Assembly (NCBI GenBank): GCA_965211995.1
Contig: OZ243040.1
Location: forward strand, 310,001-374,000
Origin: CAYFZO01 sp965211995
GTDB lineage: Bacteria > Pseudomonadota > Gammaproteobacteria > Poriferisulfidales > Oxydemutatoraceae
Length of the DNA: 64,000 nt
Reading direction: 5' to 3'
The position numbers and the translations under genes are program-made. How positions within the stretch are numbered: the first letter of the stretch is position 1; each line of letters starts with the position of its first letter. Under the pieces are notes generated by a model. The model did no database searches, was not told the DNA's origin, and was given only the letters and a program-made list of their open reading frames with translations. Shown here one piece after another: positions 20,101 to 26,700 of this stretch.

Positions 20101-20749
20101 GGTGAGGTTCATGGACGTTGACGTGGTGCCGGCCCCGTTCTCCCGCCTCCTCACCCAGGGGGACACCAACAACGAGTTGATGGTCACGGCGCGCAACGAG
20201 ATGGAGCCCGGCCGGGTGGCGCCGGTTTCAATCGAGGTGACGCTGTTCTCGGCTCAGGCCGCGACGGACCCCGCGCAAGTCACGGTGACCTTGGCCGCGA
20301 CGAACGATCTTGACGAGGTGGCCGCTACGCTGACCCTGCCGGCGGGCGGGACGGATCGCGAAGCCGAGTTTGCCGTGCTGTTCGAGTTGTCCGGCGAAGT
20401 CCCGACGCGCCGCGTCGGGTTTGCCCACAACCTCGGTGACCCGCCGGTCAGGGTGTCGGTCGGAACGCCGCCGCCCCAGCCGCCTACGCCTACGCCCACG
20501 GGCGGCGGTGGCGGGACGATGGAGCCGCTGTGGCTGCTGCTGCTGGCGCTCGGCACCTGGATTCTGTCGTTCAAGGCCGCAGTCCGCACCGGGCAAACCC
20601 CGCAGAACACCGCGCAAACACCGCACGCCAAACCGGGCTCCGGCTTTGCAGGACGCGGATTGCGCCGCGCTATGGGCGGTGGGGGCTGTGGCATAATGCG
20701 CGCTTCCCGCCGCTCGCGGCGCCCAACCGCAAGGAGCCGGCAAAAGTGA
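5129..20749 (+). CDS. Giant secreted repeat protein 1 (cadherin/Ig-like, Gly-rich C-terminal anchor)
   Basis: A 5,206-residue exported protein. ATG 5129 gives a clear signal peptide (MRGKTAYGG, hydrophobic stretch, cleavage after AHA). Next come an N-terminal domain, two IDLTFS(E/K)PV Ig-like modules near residues 300 and 470, and cadherin-like segments marked by VNDPP and DEDL. A four-copy super-repeat of about 640-680 residues follows (nt ~10040-17460), with the ordered landmarks ERRQ, RYG, NEG..DGP..ND.I.I.NP.LEL.RYA, DFNG, PVND..DF.VPGCG, DPDVD, APYF, SPNDGL, VLRALRF and VNQNP. The C-terminal part has Asp-rich calcium-type motifs (DADGDGFGN, DADDDGVPDN) and ends with GGGGGTMEPLWLLLLALG and a basic tail, as in GlyGly-CTERM/rhombosortase substrates. 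No type I transporter or sortase is in the window. Probably a cell-surface adhesin. Its stop overlaps giant gene 2. Confidence 0.85.
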   Translation: MRGKTAYGGVFSGWLLGMLLMPAVAHAQLLLPTDDVAEVDAERSDTDPQLIWEGFAHTAGTNPEGQCEVGANGRRCTGIIEQRIGNLIVEDDGRITFDLQIRSLEPPDPDIDFVDGINVGTSISDEVRGNLLHSLSLNLRWNPAALDLRPPADADCAYTPQDSLGDTDLFGILPLVSPSLVTYDAGQVGGISDNGPDRQVLPSGEVYDLAISSGAFQSVVSVTCPAGSVTDNTLPMQFAFGNTFNAGTRVAQLTSIVSTAGDDSFLPYALRAENQFWYYPLDGLPAITDAEMGNALDEDGFYIDLTFSEPVYGDTGGTSALTPAAFDFLVVREENPTFLANAVSGERIHRIRQLASEEGTVAMGVPVSVTKVGGGALTGDEVVVRLHFAETDHPLILRAVGESVLNDGVIDTDTVPHISSIGIRPTAGEEIYDADGNQLHGGNDWWMVVLHDRYAPYVTDAVVSLASRHIDLTFSKPVRFEIQYDETAPDTPNILDSSPEADDFEIIHYDASGSGEPAILTPESVAVLMRDTVGTTRVRVVLPPGEYTAEDTVDVRLARKLEDPQFPSLATVFDAGGETKGASNFPRTAAHAQVGSLQLRDGEQYSIAFTEAVVVGVTGEGAADLTAAEVAEVAAADDPLPPPQPEQSATDAVVWGFLITRGGDIAEQSTVTVQVDFNSAESTGDLADAAVAIGIKDADGTPDPGGFTALPVTDDPADDTLLVEDLQFAPDETMKLLVVGVVGNDVPTLGNRLLTIELTVTDADTRAVSAPSTIRFIIEEDDDFPLIYTASDLNVDAGMENALQMREPAGAGVLIDASATVSEGGLADGVARIVIELELTDAVNTPIAADDVSFTRLRVTVAANGNPLPVEPQNIAGGLYQVGQALTDNAIGAKLAPSDTGFLQLIPLDGDTNNPAPATPAAIEALLHLLRFVLTETDDDVGAQARIRITLVPPDDAGESDPVPQTYTMNIAPDDDPPTGTVPAAALGSVNEDETSAGSPFSNDAVITGLNPAETGQTIASVILVEQSVQGDTNADVAVVENSGDRALVQGFSVVFDDAADATTLTLSAHFAPNFYGTWQFKVEVEDSGGVAATFPAADDEFFTLVVNSIDDPPGFTATAVTIDEDLTGLEFRIAIADASNGPEERPVIGAGNPVALEATSFDGFPGSFALTGAADTMLTDATGDILITGLAENANGVGTITLRLTESDTEPPVMSGLSEVLTTERVVDVIINPVNDPPQLCWRDRNAANPCGPTNRGDPPEILIDGNLVMLPLELQDPDIAARMAGLSPGNPEVLGYSVGSTLTVAVNVEGADAESINLDVVAALQDGTGFNSLDMVFSVTGTRAMDASSGLISFTRTSGGAAAGELMYTRVAATGATGTNRQILTITVTEVVLQPALNAFLRAGMQASIDANTSSADANRRIQIRFMDAGNDGEDGASGAPAMANEDIDVPIGSDPLPIVTVSPVTVAEADVQQLAGIQLFSDDETLFNIREFNEDPQLGRGVISGGNHGAAIQTVEVVASTPVGTIAETGSFAGASLLGDPPDSRYEFSFSERADGVVATIRFFIGVDQVPMTTDEAETALRALRFRLAEDNQDPPDSIDILLSLTPPPPPPLPADDIINQTLVLVVQALTITEDNDPPVTTPPAAMTRVDYNEDDVPTEALDIVTFDPVESGQRLAVQTSTREIVAAQPNNLDGDPNALFVGGQFNPVIVFDEANNVGLLQLPVPQLVSNRYGTIMLSIVVEDVEAGSGVPGGAVSDVVSFVLSVAPVPDPVVTTPAGATVNVSANEGGTYSITYTVEDGPLEDDAITLFNPNLLLERYADTDTASGHTTTLSGDLFGGSVVVTANGESLTAVTLDQGLTVASGTDVTLAFEPQAALLDFNGTATLMFELADADGTDGVSSSVARIVVFDIAPVNDNLDFVVPGCGLGETDAPDGTACGVAAEAAVIARGGSESNVVTSVVDPDVDVIAIAIAGGADDLELLGNDAPYFAVADTVRVTIAPANPGSFDAAELMAFADTQSIDNPAAGGIDLTDFAAITDSTDAAQGLVSQLWTFNAVVPAATARSLLEGITVSIDADAPRENRRVTVAVMASANDGLNGNQGVASAFSKTFELSTDPVPVVTFDPDFTGDMDESALREGRPVFSASLLVEDSNEDEHLNAIASVQVAAEAVGDDVEGRFESAVFSLDASLLPSFDDYVLTSVPSAMPAATIVRADNEPMSVEEVTNVLRALRLSDDHPDPAALIRLTVTLTPITTDPLVNQNPAVMDRELAITRFDDDQTATLTQTETVILEDAADGVNVLIGTADSMERRQNIVITDTSRVDLNSPNNIANPGELFVQLPQFTVSRGADTSVATIEFNYGSLASDRYGVILFDLMVAEEPEEDPGADNVVLALQYRLEVAPVADPLTTDPPQVVRVAENMGEDPAENVAAAYGGSNFRVFDGPGENDRITISNPRLELRRYAGTDPGYVAELTGAALDDNAEIMIGGEQLTSADSVTIGSGNTLAVMLRLLSGTAPGDGTSDFNGQVRLTLDLQDEPGADGVSSSTDVTVVFDVIAANDPLEFDLIPEDLCDFDETPPCDNEIIIGAGDTGGPPLITNVRDVDVDPSTVVGVLLDGNGANYFRAGDFVEIEISSVAADLTAEQAASVANDHTINVPDLAADFADAGMDAGMIERDEEAGTARRRITFNQGVPPTEARSILEGISITVTPTVTYQGPRLVSVTVTSPPNDGLTDRDRRGPSVTTLTPATPSFVIFGDDNAPTIDLSGDEISAVTETQLRAGTPLFGAGIVVDDMDDADDDERFSIASILISVEALAGDTGGVLESGVLEIIDPNEAFLFDLNLTATSGAMPTLMITLSREGGLDTIDVENVLRGLRFRDDHPDPASTLRVTVTLTPVDSPLVNQNPTVATKDLTVMRDDDPPVITLPAPALTVVLGSAPSGEFVPVGTVSSQERRQSISGLTWEMTVVDSVDIPSNLDRPEDLFSVLPQFRAVPDANTPDLSTAVAVIEFNYGTLVPGRHGAVDFLLSATETPEAPGDDDAPVVADSPYRLRALVVPDAIVTNPAAAALPIIYQEDSNRFGSAFESVSDGPQENDDIVISNPRLELRRYADPARPVQLSGDVLDRYARIIVGGTRLPADREPANRRLTSGGSLLLSSGNTLSLRLQLLSQAGDFDLERDFSGRALLTLDLEDVPGLDQVSLMTTRTAIFEITPRNDGVDFMLPGCGYREVDAPETSPATPPLRERACGSVVLLADAAPTVLNPVTGVRDVDVDDGSLDDGALFLEGNAAPYFRLNDVVSVAIAAPQSVMSASPPITAGQLSSIVVDNVITVPAAAAALADILSTPDELAGTSLQQLTFTGDVAAADARAILEGISITIAAAADLEYSWLRLITVTTTSSPNDGLTGDAPRDARGGGEVTTVKTYALHNDPRLSVTLDDVILDEEDLLQEGPTTGAAVFGAGLEVMDTNENFHGAAIAMVRVTAEKAPNVAANNGVLTPGDGFVAGAAAADFAPANFDFSFDFDGGVAGVTITGAAASTLSATDATNVLRALRFRLAAGNLDPPDEIRFTVTLTPVVRTDVNPDTVTAFKDEEVERFDHAPTITLTESSRTVDEDAGADPLRQIGTAAAHERRQRVTASIVSVALDRSVANNLETQTVAALLAADSWQIETTQTGAAAPTEERILFSYGDLVPNRHGVVIFTLEFGETGDFSPPLPLPHDSVVMEYRLVVAAVNDPIITDPDMAPPISSNEGDTALQPPFIYTLLADGIGEDNDIVIDNPRLELLRYGRVGEPYPDERIVTLDDDEFYANIFLLQLADNRFLTASQPTLTVPSGFQLKVRLEITADWFRQFDGLARLRLDLTDELPTGGVTSSRVLTFDLAPDSDPTDFMVPGCSLDEFDVRETSPGTPPLEDRACGDVGDTAEVLEIVADESANPVTGLVDPDVDGIPIPGTGQVLRGNGAAYFRSSDEVVVTISAPHSIDLTPAELQSIATDNVLTVCEDTPACSISAQSRIIHGGDDYGEITTTVDPEAGTHSMQLDFSTTVPATVARAILHSVNIEVASKDNLEYSWDRLVTVEVTASPNGGLNGDEPRFYSSRNLKTFRLRTDTVGPTLPGDVLRLDQRIADDATGTVPGSTTVTAAQIGNTEVVLMWRPACDRLSTFQDAGDCRYDNAVYQIGITDETTTTEVTETEVTDGEREHFRQQMLQTISNIRPAPIPADGSAPDDTAGYVLLSLADGGTVATLNSRGYRGFELTEQFAEFIAAAGGGRDAAVAVYRVTRADATLIPGRTYGFTVVVTGDVVSTDNPPEDIAGNYPADRRNYDRLMATMSTDLVNIADTGSDPGVLDELESFVAAGGIADYCGGGSDDADGDGFGNAEELRYGLECRDGQNGERITYFGADAPLRITPAMLATGAVEQGFGDNNPTYILVPGTGPLTRLTAAVAAVCSDCDGEVEVRRYTDACQGQADVLACPAAPAIVGSFDSSEDLGEPLRLVWAGQLTGGMPVRGVRNIYVAPPVGFDVETVVLRTEATSVNLPVSVSVSDNAGTFSVPQLSIAGGGQAQPRPIDTALSNTVANEQISVGVEATTRQTVTLASIGNFMFGNVAGNVAGAAPDGLSLADVTPGNNLFAIGNARVEVVVVSLTRPTFALDPAFIPAGNPVYGFALTITPAEDMPAASTLRVVATVRQGASQPAVSAVVGDGATAEDVRISVNFPPATVATAGQQLTLEVTGLDANAAEIYTARFLVPVRTAGVTDADDDGVPDNLDRVEGDDNDGRREAQLYRLVTLGEASGSAELLAAPARMSGVDESGGDLLTIGLGIYANTAAAGGDISSSDYSIALRAAAGVPPLNVGAAAVPPIPVSRIATGVFDYTLSGLANPGGVATVMLPLLRAFPQDNADALIYKFNEDDRWGRFTETEFEKAYSAPAPCPSINAVRAPAARAAWHSAALGVRAGDECLLLQLQDGSVLNDADRTENRVIHDPLALAVRFMDVDVVPAPFSRLLTQGDTNNELMVTARNEMEPGRVAPVSIEVTLFSAQAATDPAQVTVTLAATNDLDEVAATLTLPAGGTDREAEFAVLFELSGEVPTRRVGFAHNLGDPPVRVSVGTPPPQPPTPTPTGGGGGTMEPLWLLLLALGTWILSFKAAVRTGQTPQNTAQTPHAKPGSGFAGRGLRRAMGGGGCGIMRASRRSRRPTARSRQK

Positions 20750-23700
20750 CTGTTTTCGCATCATTGGCGGCTTATCTTGCGCGCTTTCGCGCGCCGCCGG
20801 GCAACACGCGGATTGCCCCCGCCGGTCGCCGCCCCCTCAAGGAGAGAGTGATTTCCAACCGTCTCGTATCGCGCCGCGCCGCCCGTGCGGGCGAAAGCCG
20901 GCCGGCGAGCCTCGGCGATGAAGTCCGCCGCACCGCCTTAACCGCGCCGCACCGCGCCGCCGCGGCTGTGTTGGCCCGGTGTCCTGGCAGTGTCGGCGTG
21001 TTGTCGAGCGTTATAGCGGTTCGCCGGGGGTTCACCGAGGCTTTGTCGGCGCTTTGTCGGCGCTTTGTCGGCGCTTTGTTGGCAGCGATCTTTTTGTTGG
21101 CGGCGCCGTCGTCGGCGCAGCAGCCGGATGACGGCTCAGTCATCGGGCTGCCCTTCATGCCCGGCGCGACCGTGCCGTTTGAGGTGCCGCCGCTTTCCCT
21201 GCCCACCGGTTTCGTCACCGAGGGCGCGTCGCTCAACGTCACAGTCATCGCGCCGGAGGACGGTGTTGCGCTCGCGGTCAACCCCGCCGCGATTGCGCCC
21301 GAAAGCCTGGACGTGGACGACGTCACGGTGGCGTTTCCCACCGGAGTCAACGCCGTGGACTCCGCCCCCACGGCGGCGATTATGGTGGGTTTCGAAATCT
21401 TCAACCAATTCGCCTCCGACGATCCGGCCTACCTGCAAGACGGCGGCAGGCAATTTTCCGTCCGGGCGCTGGTGGCGGGTGTAACGGAGGAGAACCTCGT
21501 TGCGGTTTTAACCGCGCTGCAACTGAGCGCCGCCCCGGATTACACGGGCCCCGTCGCGGTGGTCGTCGCGGTGGCCGAGAGCGAGGATGCCACGATCAAC
21601 GGCGGCACCCGCGAGGGCGTCGTTTCCACGGTGCGCCAAACGGTGGCGGAGCAGATCACTACGCTGCGGCCCGGCACGACCGTGCCGCTCGGCGCGGCGG
21701 TGCTCGTTGATGAGGGTATTCCATTAAATAACGCCCGTTTCGAAGTCAGGGTCGTGACGCCGGCGGCCGGTGTTGCGCTCGCGGTCAACCCCGCCGCCAT
21801 TGAGCCCGAAAGCCTGGACGTGGACGGAAGCGCGGTACAGTTCAACGCTTTTCTCTCCCATGCTGCGGTTATAAACGTTTCTGGTTCCAGTTTCTCTCGT
21901 CCTCAGACTTCGTTTCCTGCACCCTCTTTTCTGCGAGATGAAGACAGACAATTTTTAATTGATGCCCTTGATATGGACAGTAATAATGCCACCCTCATCG
22001 CCGGGGCGGCGGCAGTCACCGGCGCACTGCAACTGGTGATCGCGCATGATTACGCCGGCCCCGTCGAAGTGGCAGTCACGCTGGAAACGACCACCATGCA
22101 ACAGCGCTCCACTTCGACGTACTACATAGTGGAGGACGCCGGCCCGGTGGGCATTTCGATCGGCACGCCCGCGCCCGGCGCCGTTTTGTCCCCCGCCTCG
22201 GTCACGACGCTCACCGCGGCGGTGAGGGTGGCGCGGGACTTCGAGTTGCGCGGTGCGGCGTTCTCGTTCGGGATCGTTGAGCCGGCCGCCGGCGCGGCGC
22301 TCTCGTTTCTCCCCGCCGCATCGGCTCCCGCCGGCCTCGTCGTCGGCGATAGAACCGTGCAAATATCCACCGCCGGCATCAACGTTGACACGGACGACGG
22401 CACCGGGTTGTTGCGGATCGCCGCCCCCCCCTCCGGCACGGGTTTGATCAACGGCAACGAGCTCGCCGTCACGCTCACCGACGCACCGGCCGCCGGCGTG
22501 AGGCCGGCGACGGCTGAGGATCTGAGCGCGGTCATCGGCGCGCTGCAACTGACGTTCACCGACGGCTATACCGGCCCGGTGACGCTGCGCGCCGAGACCG
22601 TGGAAAACGAGGAGCCGGTGCTTCACGGCGACGAGCGGGACAGTGCCGCCACCGAGTTCAATTACCGTGCGGCGCTGATCTCGATTGACCGGCCCGCCGC
22701 CGGCACCGGGCTTGCCGCCGGCGCCGCCGTCAGGCTGATGGCGCGGAGCACCGACGGCTTGCCCGCACTCGCCGGTGCGCGCCTGACCGTCGAGGTCACC
22801 GCGCCGGCGTCCGAGGTCACGCTCGGGTTTCATCCCGCAGCGATGGTCACGGCCGCAAACCTGATGAATACCCTCGTCCCCTTCGGGCTCAGGTTCGGCT
22901 CGGGTTTCACGCATGACCTGCGGGTGTCGGACGACGGCATCTACCTGGCTGAGTCCTGCGATTTTGTCACCCGCACCGTGTGCCGGCCGGAGGGAGGCGA
23001 GGTGGTCCGCTTCGACGCGGGCGGTTTCTTCAGCAACCCCGGCGGCACCCTGATTTCGATGACGTTTGCGGAGGCCGGCGACGACGCGAGGCCGCCGACG
23101 GCCGAGGAACTCGGCGGGCTGTTAAGCGGGCTGCAACTGACGGTCGCCGACGACTATGCCGGCGCCGTGGGGCTGCGGGTCACGCTCGATCCCGCGGATG
23201 ACGCGGTCGTGGTCACTGCGGACTACACGGCCATTCCCGCTGCCGATGCCGGCGCCGTTCTGATCAACTCGCCCGCGCCCGGCAGCCTCCTCACCGACGA
23301 ATTGGTCACGCTCGACGCGACGGTCGTGTTGCGGGAAGACGCCGATTTTGATTTCGCCGGCGCGACCCTGCGCGTGGAGATCACCGAGCCGGGCGGCGGC
23401 GTCGGCTTGCGGCTTCACCCCGACGCCGCGGTTGGTCTCGTCGCCGGCGGCAGAACGGTGCGGATAGACCCCGACCCGCTCGGTCGCGGCTCGGGCGTCT
23501 TCATAGACCGCGGCGACGATTTGGGGTTTGTGCGCACCGACGACGACAGCGGCCCGTTGCTTGATCTGAACCGCCGGGTCATGCGGATTACTTTCCCCGA
23601 GCGCACCGCCGCCGCCGCCCGCGTGCCGGACACCGCCGACGTCGGCGCGATTCTGGACGCGGTGCAGATCTTCGCAGAGAGCGGCAGTTACTTCGGCCGG

Positions 23701-26700
23701 GTGACGCTGCGGGTGGGCCTCGACGAGGGCGGCGCCGCGCCGGACGCTTTCCTATCCGACGTTGACTACGAGATCCCGGTCGCCGTAATCGCGCTCACCG
23801 AGCCGGTGCCCGGCACGGTCCTGCTCTCCGGCACGGCGGCGACGACGCTCGCCGGGACGGTCGCCGTCAACGACGACGACTTCGTGTTTGACGGCGCGAC
23901 GTTCTCGGTCATGCTCGACGCGCCCGCGCCCGGCGTCACGCTTTCGCTCCACCCCGATGCGCTGAGCGATGCCGGCCTCGCCGTCGGCGACGCGACGGTG
24001 CGGATAGACGCCGACAACGGCGTTTTCATCCGGCGCGCCGACGATACGGACTTCATACTGGTCAACAGCGCCCTGCCGTTCTTCAGGGAGCAACTGCTCA
24101 CCGGCGGCACGTTGTTCATGGTGTATTCCCCGTTCCCGGTGGTTGCTATTTTCACCGTTGGGGGAGAGTTGCCGGTGGCGGAGTATCTCGCCGGGACTGT
24201 CGGCGCCCCGGTGCCGGACGCCGCCGACCGCGACCCGGTTGACAACCAAAGAGCGATGACCGCCGCCGACCTGGGCACGCTGCTGGGTGCGCTGCGGCTG
24301 TCCGTCGCCGGCAGTTACGCCGGCCCGGTGTCGTTGACGGTGATGCTGGCTGAATCCCCTCTGGAGGAGATCCACGGCAACAGGCAGGAAGTGGCGGTGG
24401 AGACGTTCGACTATACGGTCGCGCCCGCCACCGGCGACGCCGTAATCACCGTCACCGCGCCCGCGCCCGGCACCGCGATTGCCCGCGGCGCGTCGGTCGC
24501 GCTTGCCGGGCAGGTCGCCGCGAGCGACGGGTTTGACTTCCGCGGCGCATCGCTGACGGTGGAGGTGGTCGAGCCGGTGGGCGGCGTGACGCTCGCGTTC
24601 GGGATGGGCAGGGCCAGCACCGTCGTTTCCGGTCAGACGCTCACCGGGCTGGGCGTGGTCCTGCCGCAAGACCTGTTCGACACTTTCGATGACGGTAACA
24701 TCCAAATAAACGTCAGGGCTGTCGAGCCGCTGTCGGGCGGCGGCGTTGGATTCAGGTATCACCCCGATATTTTCACGGATGAAGGCTCTGATTCTGGTTT
24801 GGGCAACGACCTGCGGCTACGGCTGCAGATACTCAGTGGTGGTTCGTGCGGTCTTTTTTCTGTAACTTCCTTTTGTTTCTTTACCACTTTCGAAGCGGGA
24901 GAAGATTCCCGACCTAATTCAGGAACTGGGGTTGTTTATGGACTATTGAGAAACCCCACCAACCAGTTTTTACCCGTAAATTCGGAACGTCTTGACTCTC
25001 TTACATATGAAACGACTGAGGCGTTCAACTCTTTCACTATGCGTCCCGGGGTTGGAGAACTCAATGCGTATTTAGGGTTTGCCGCGCAAATCGTGATTGC
25101 CGACGATTTCTCCGGCCCGGTGGAGGTGGAGACCGTTTTAAGCCCACGCTCGGGGACGGCGGTGCCGTCCTCGTCCTTCCGGACCTTTTTCAGGGTGGCC
25201 GGCGCGTCGGAAGTGGTGGGCGACAGGGCGGTGCAACTCGACGAGGGCGATTTAGAGATAGATGAGTTGCGCGGCCGCGGCTTTGTCGCGATCAACGCCG
25301 CCGATGCGCCGGTGGCGGACGACTTGCAGCGGGCGGCGAGTTTCACCGTGACTTTCGCGGACGAAGAAGCCGATGGTCGCCGGCCGGCGACCGCGGCGGA
25401 TCTCAGCGCGGTGCTGAGCCTGGTGCAGATCTCCCTCGACGAGAGATACATCGGGCCGATTCAGCTGCGGCTGTCGGTGAGCCAGGACGAGATGCGCGGC
25501 GGCCGCGTTTTCAGCACCGAGGTGGACTACACGGTCGGCGTGGGCGACGACGGCGCCCTGATCATTGACGAACCCGCCGACGGCACGGAGTTGGCGTTTG
25601 GCTCGGATACGGCGTTCACTGCGCGGGTCTTGACCGGCGACGGATTTGACTACGCCGGTGCGACGCTGACGGTGGAGCAGACCTCAAGCCCGGGCGTCAC
25701 GCTTGATCTGGCGCGCGCCGTGCGCGGCGACGCCGGGCTGGAAGCGGGCGACCGCCGGGTGCGGGTCGGCGCCGCCGACGCCGTCGCGATTGACGCGGGC
25801 GCCGGGTTTGTCGGGATCAGCGCCGCCGCGACGCCGCGGCTGGTCGTGCACGGGAGATTTATTGCGACCGCCGCCGAAGTCTCCGCGGCTCAGTTCGAAT
25901 CACTCGGCGGCCTCGACCGCGCCGCCGTCGCGGCGGCACTCGGCGGCGACGCTGCGGTGAATACCTTTTTCGGTACCGACGAAGAGATCTATGCTTTGGT
26001 CATATCGAACAGCTCCGCCGTCTCTTACAGGGCTAATTTGGCTACGCTCGAGGGTGACGGTTTCGAGGCGCCGAACGGCAGACGGGTCAGAGTAGGGGGT
26101 TCCCCACTGCAGGTGCGGATTGACCGGGGCGACGGCAACGGATTCGTGGCGCGGGGACAGTTGGCTATCAGCAACCCATTCTCCACCGGCACCGCGGGTA
26201 GCGTCGCTTTCACCGGTTTCGTCTCGAACCCCCCCGATTTCGACGATCTCAGTGCGACTTTCAGCGCGTTGGAAATCCGGGTGGACCCCGGCACCGCGAC
26301 GACGCTGACGGCGACTTTCGGCACGGGCGGTTTCACGCAGGGGGGGGGTGGAGGCACGTCTATTGTGAATGAGGTGTTTTCCGACGTCAGGAACGTGGGC
26401 GGGGAAATACCGCTGGTAGGCGACGTCGTGGCGGTGCGGATCGAAGGCGAGGAGGGCGGCGTTATTATCCACGTGGACGCGGGTGACGCGGGATTTGTGG
26501 AGATCAACGACGGCGACAGGCTGCTGCGGCAGACCTCCGACACCCCCGTGCTGACGTTCGAGGTGCTGACGTTCGACGTGGCGGCCGTGGAGCGGACCTC
26601 GCTGCAATTCATTTTCGCGACCGCGGCCGATGCCGAGGCTTCCGACGACGTCAGATTGGCGACCGACGCGGACGTCGTCGCGCTGTTGCGCGCACTGCGG

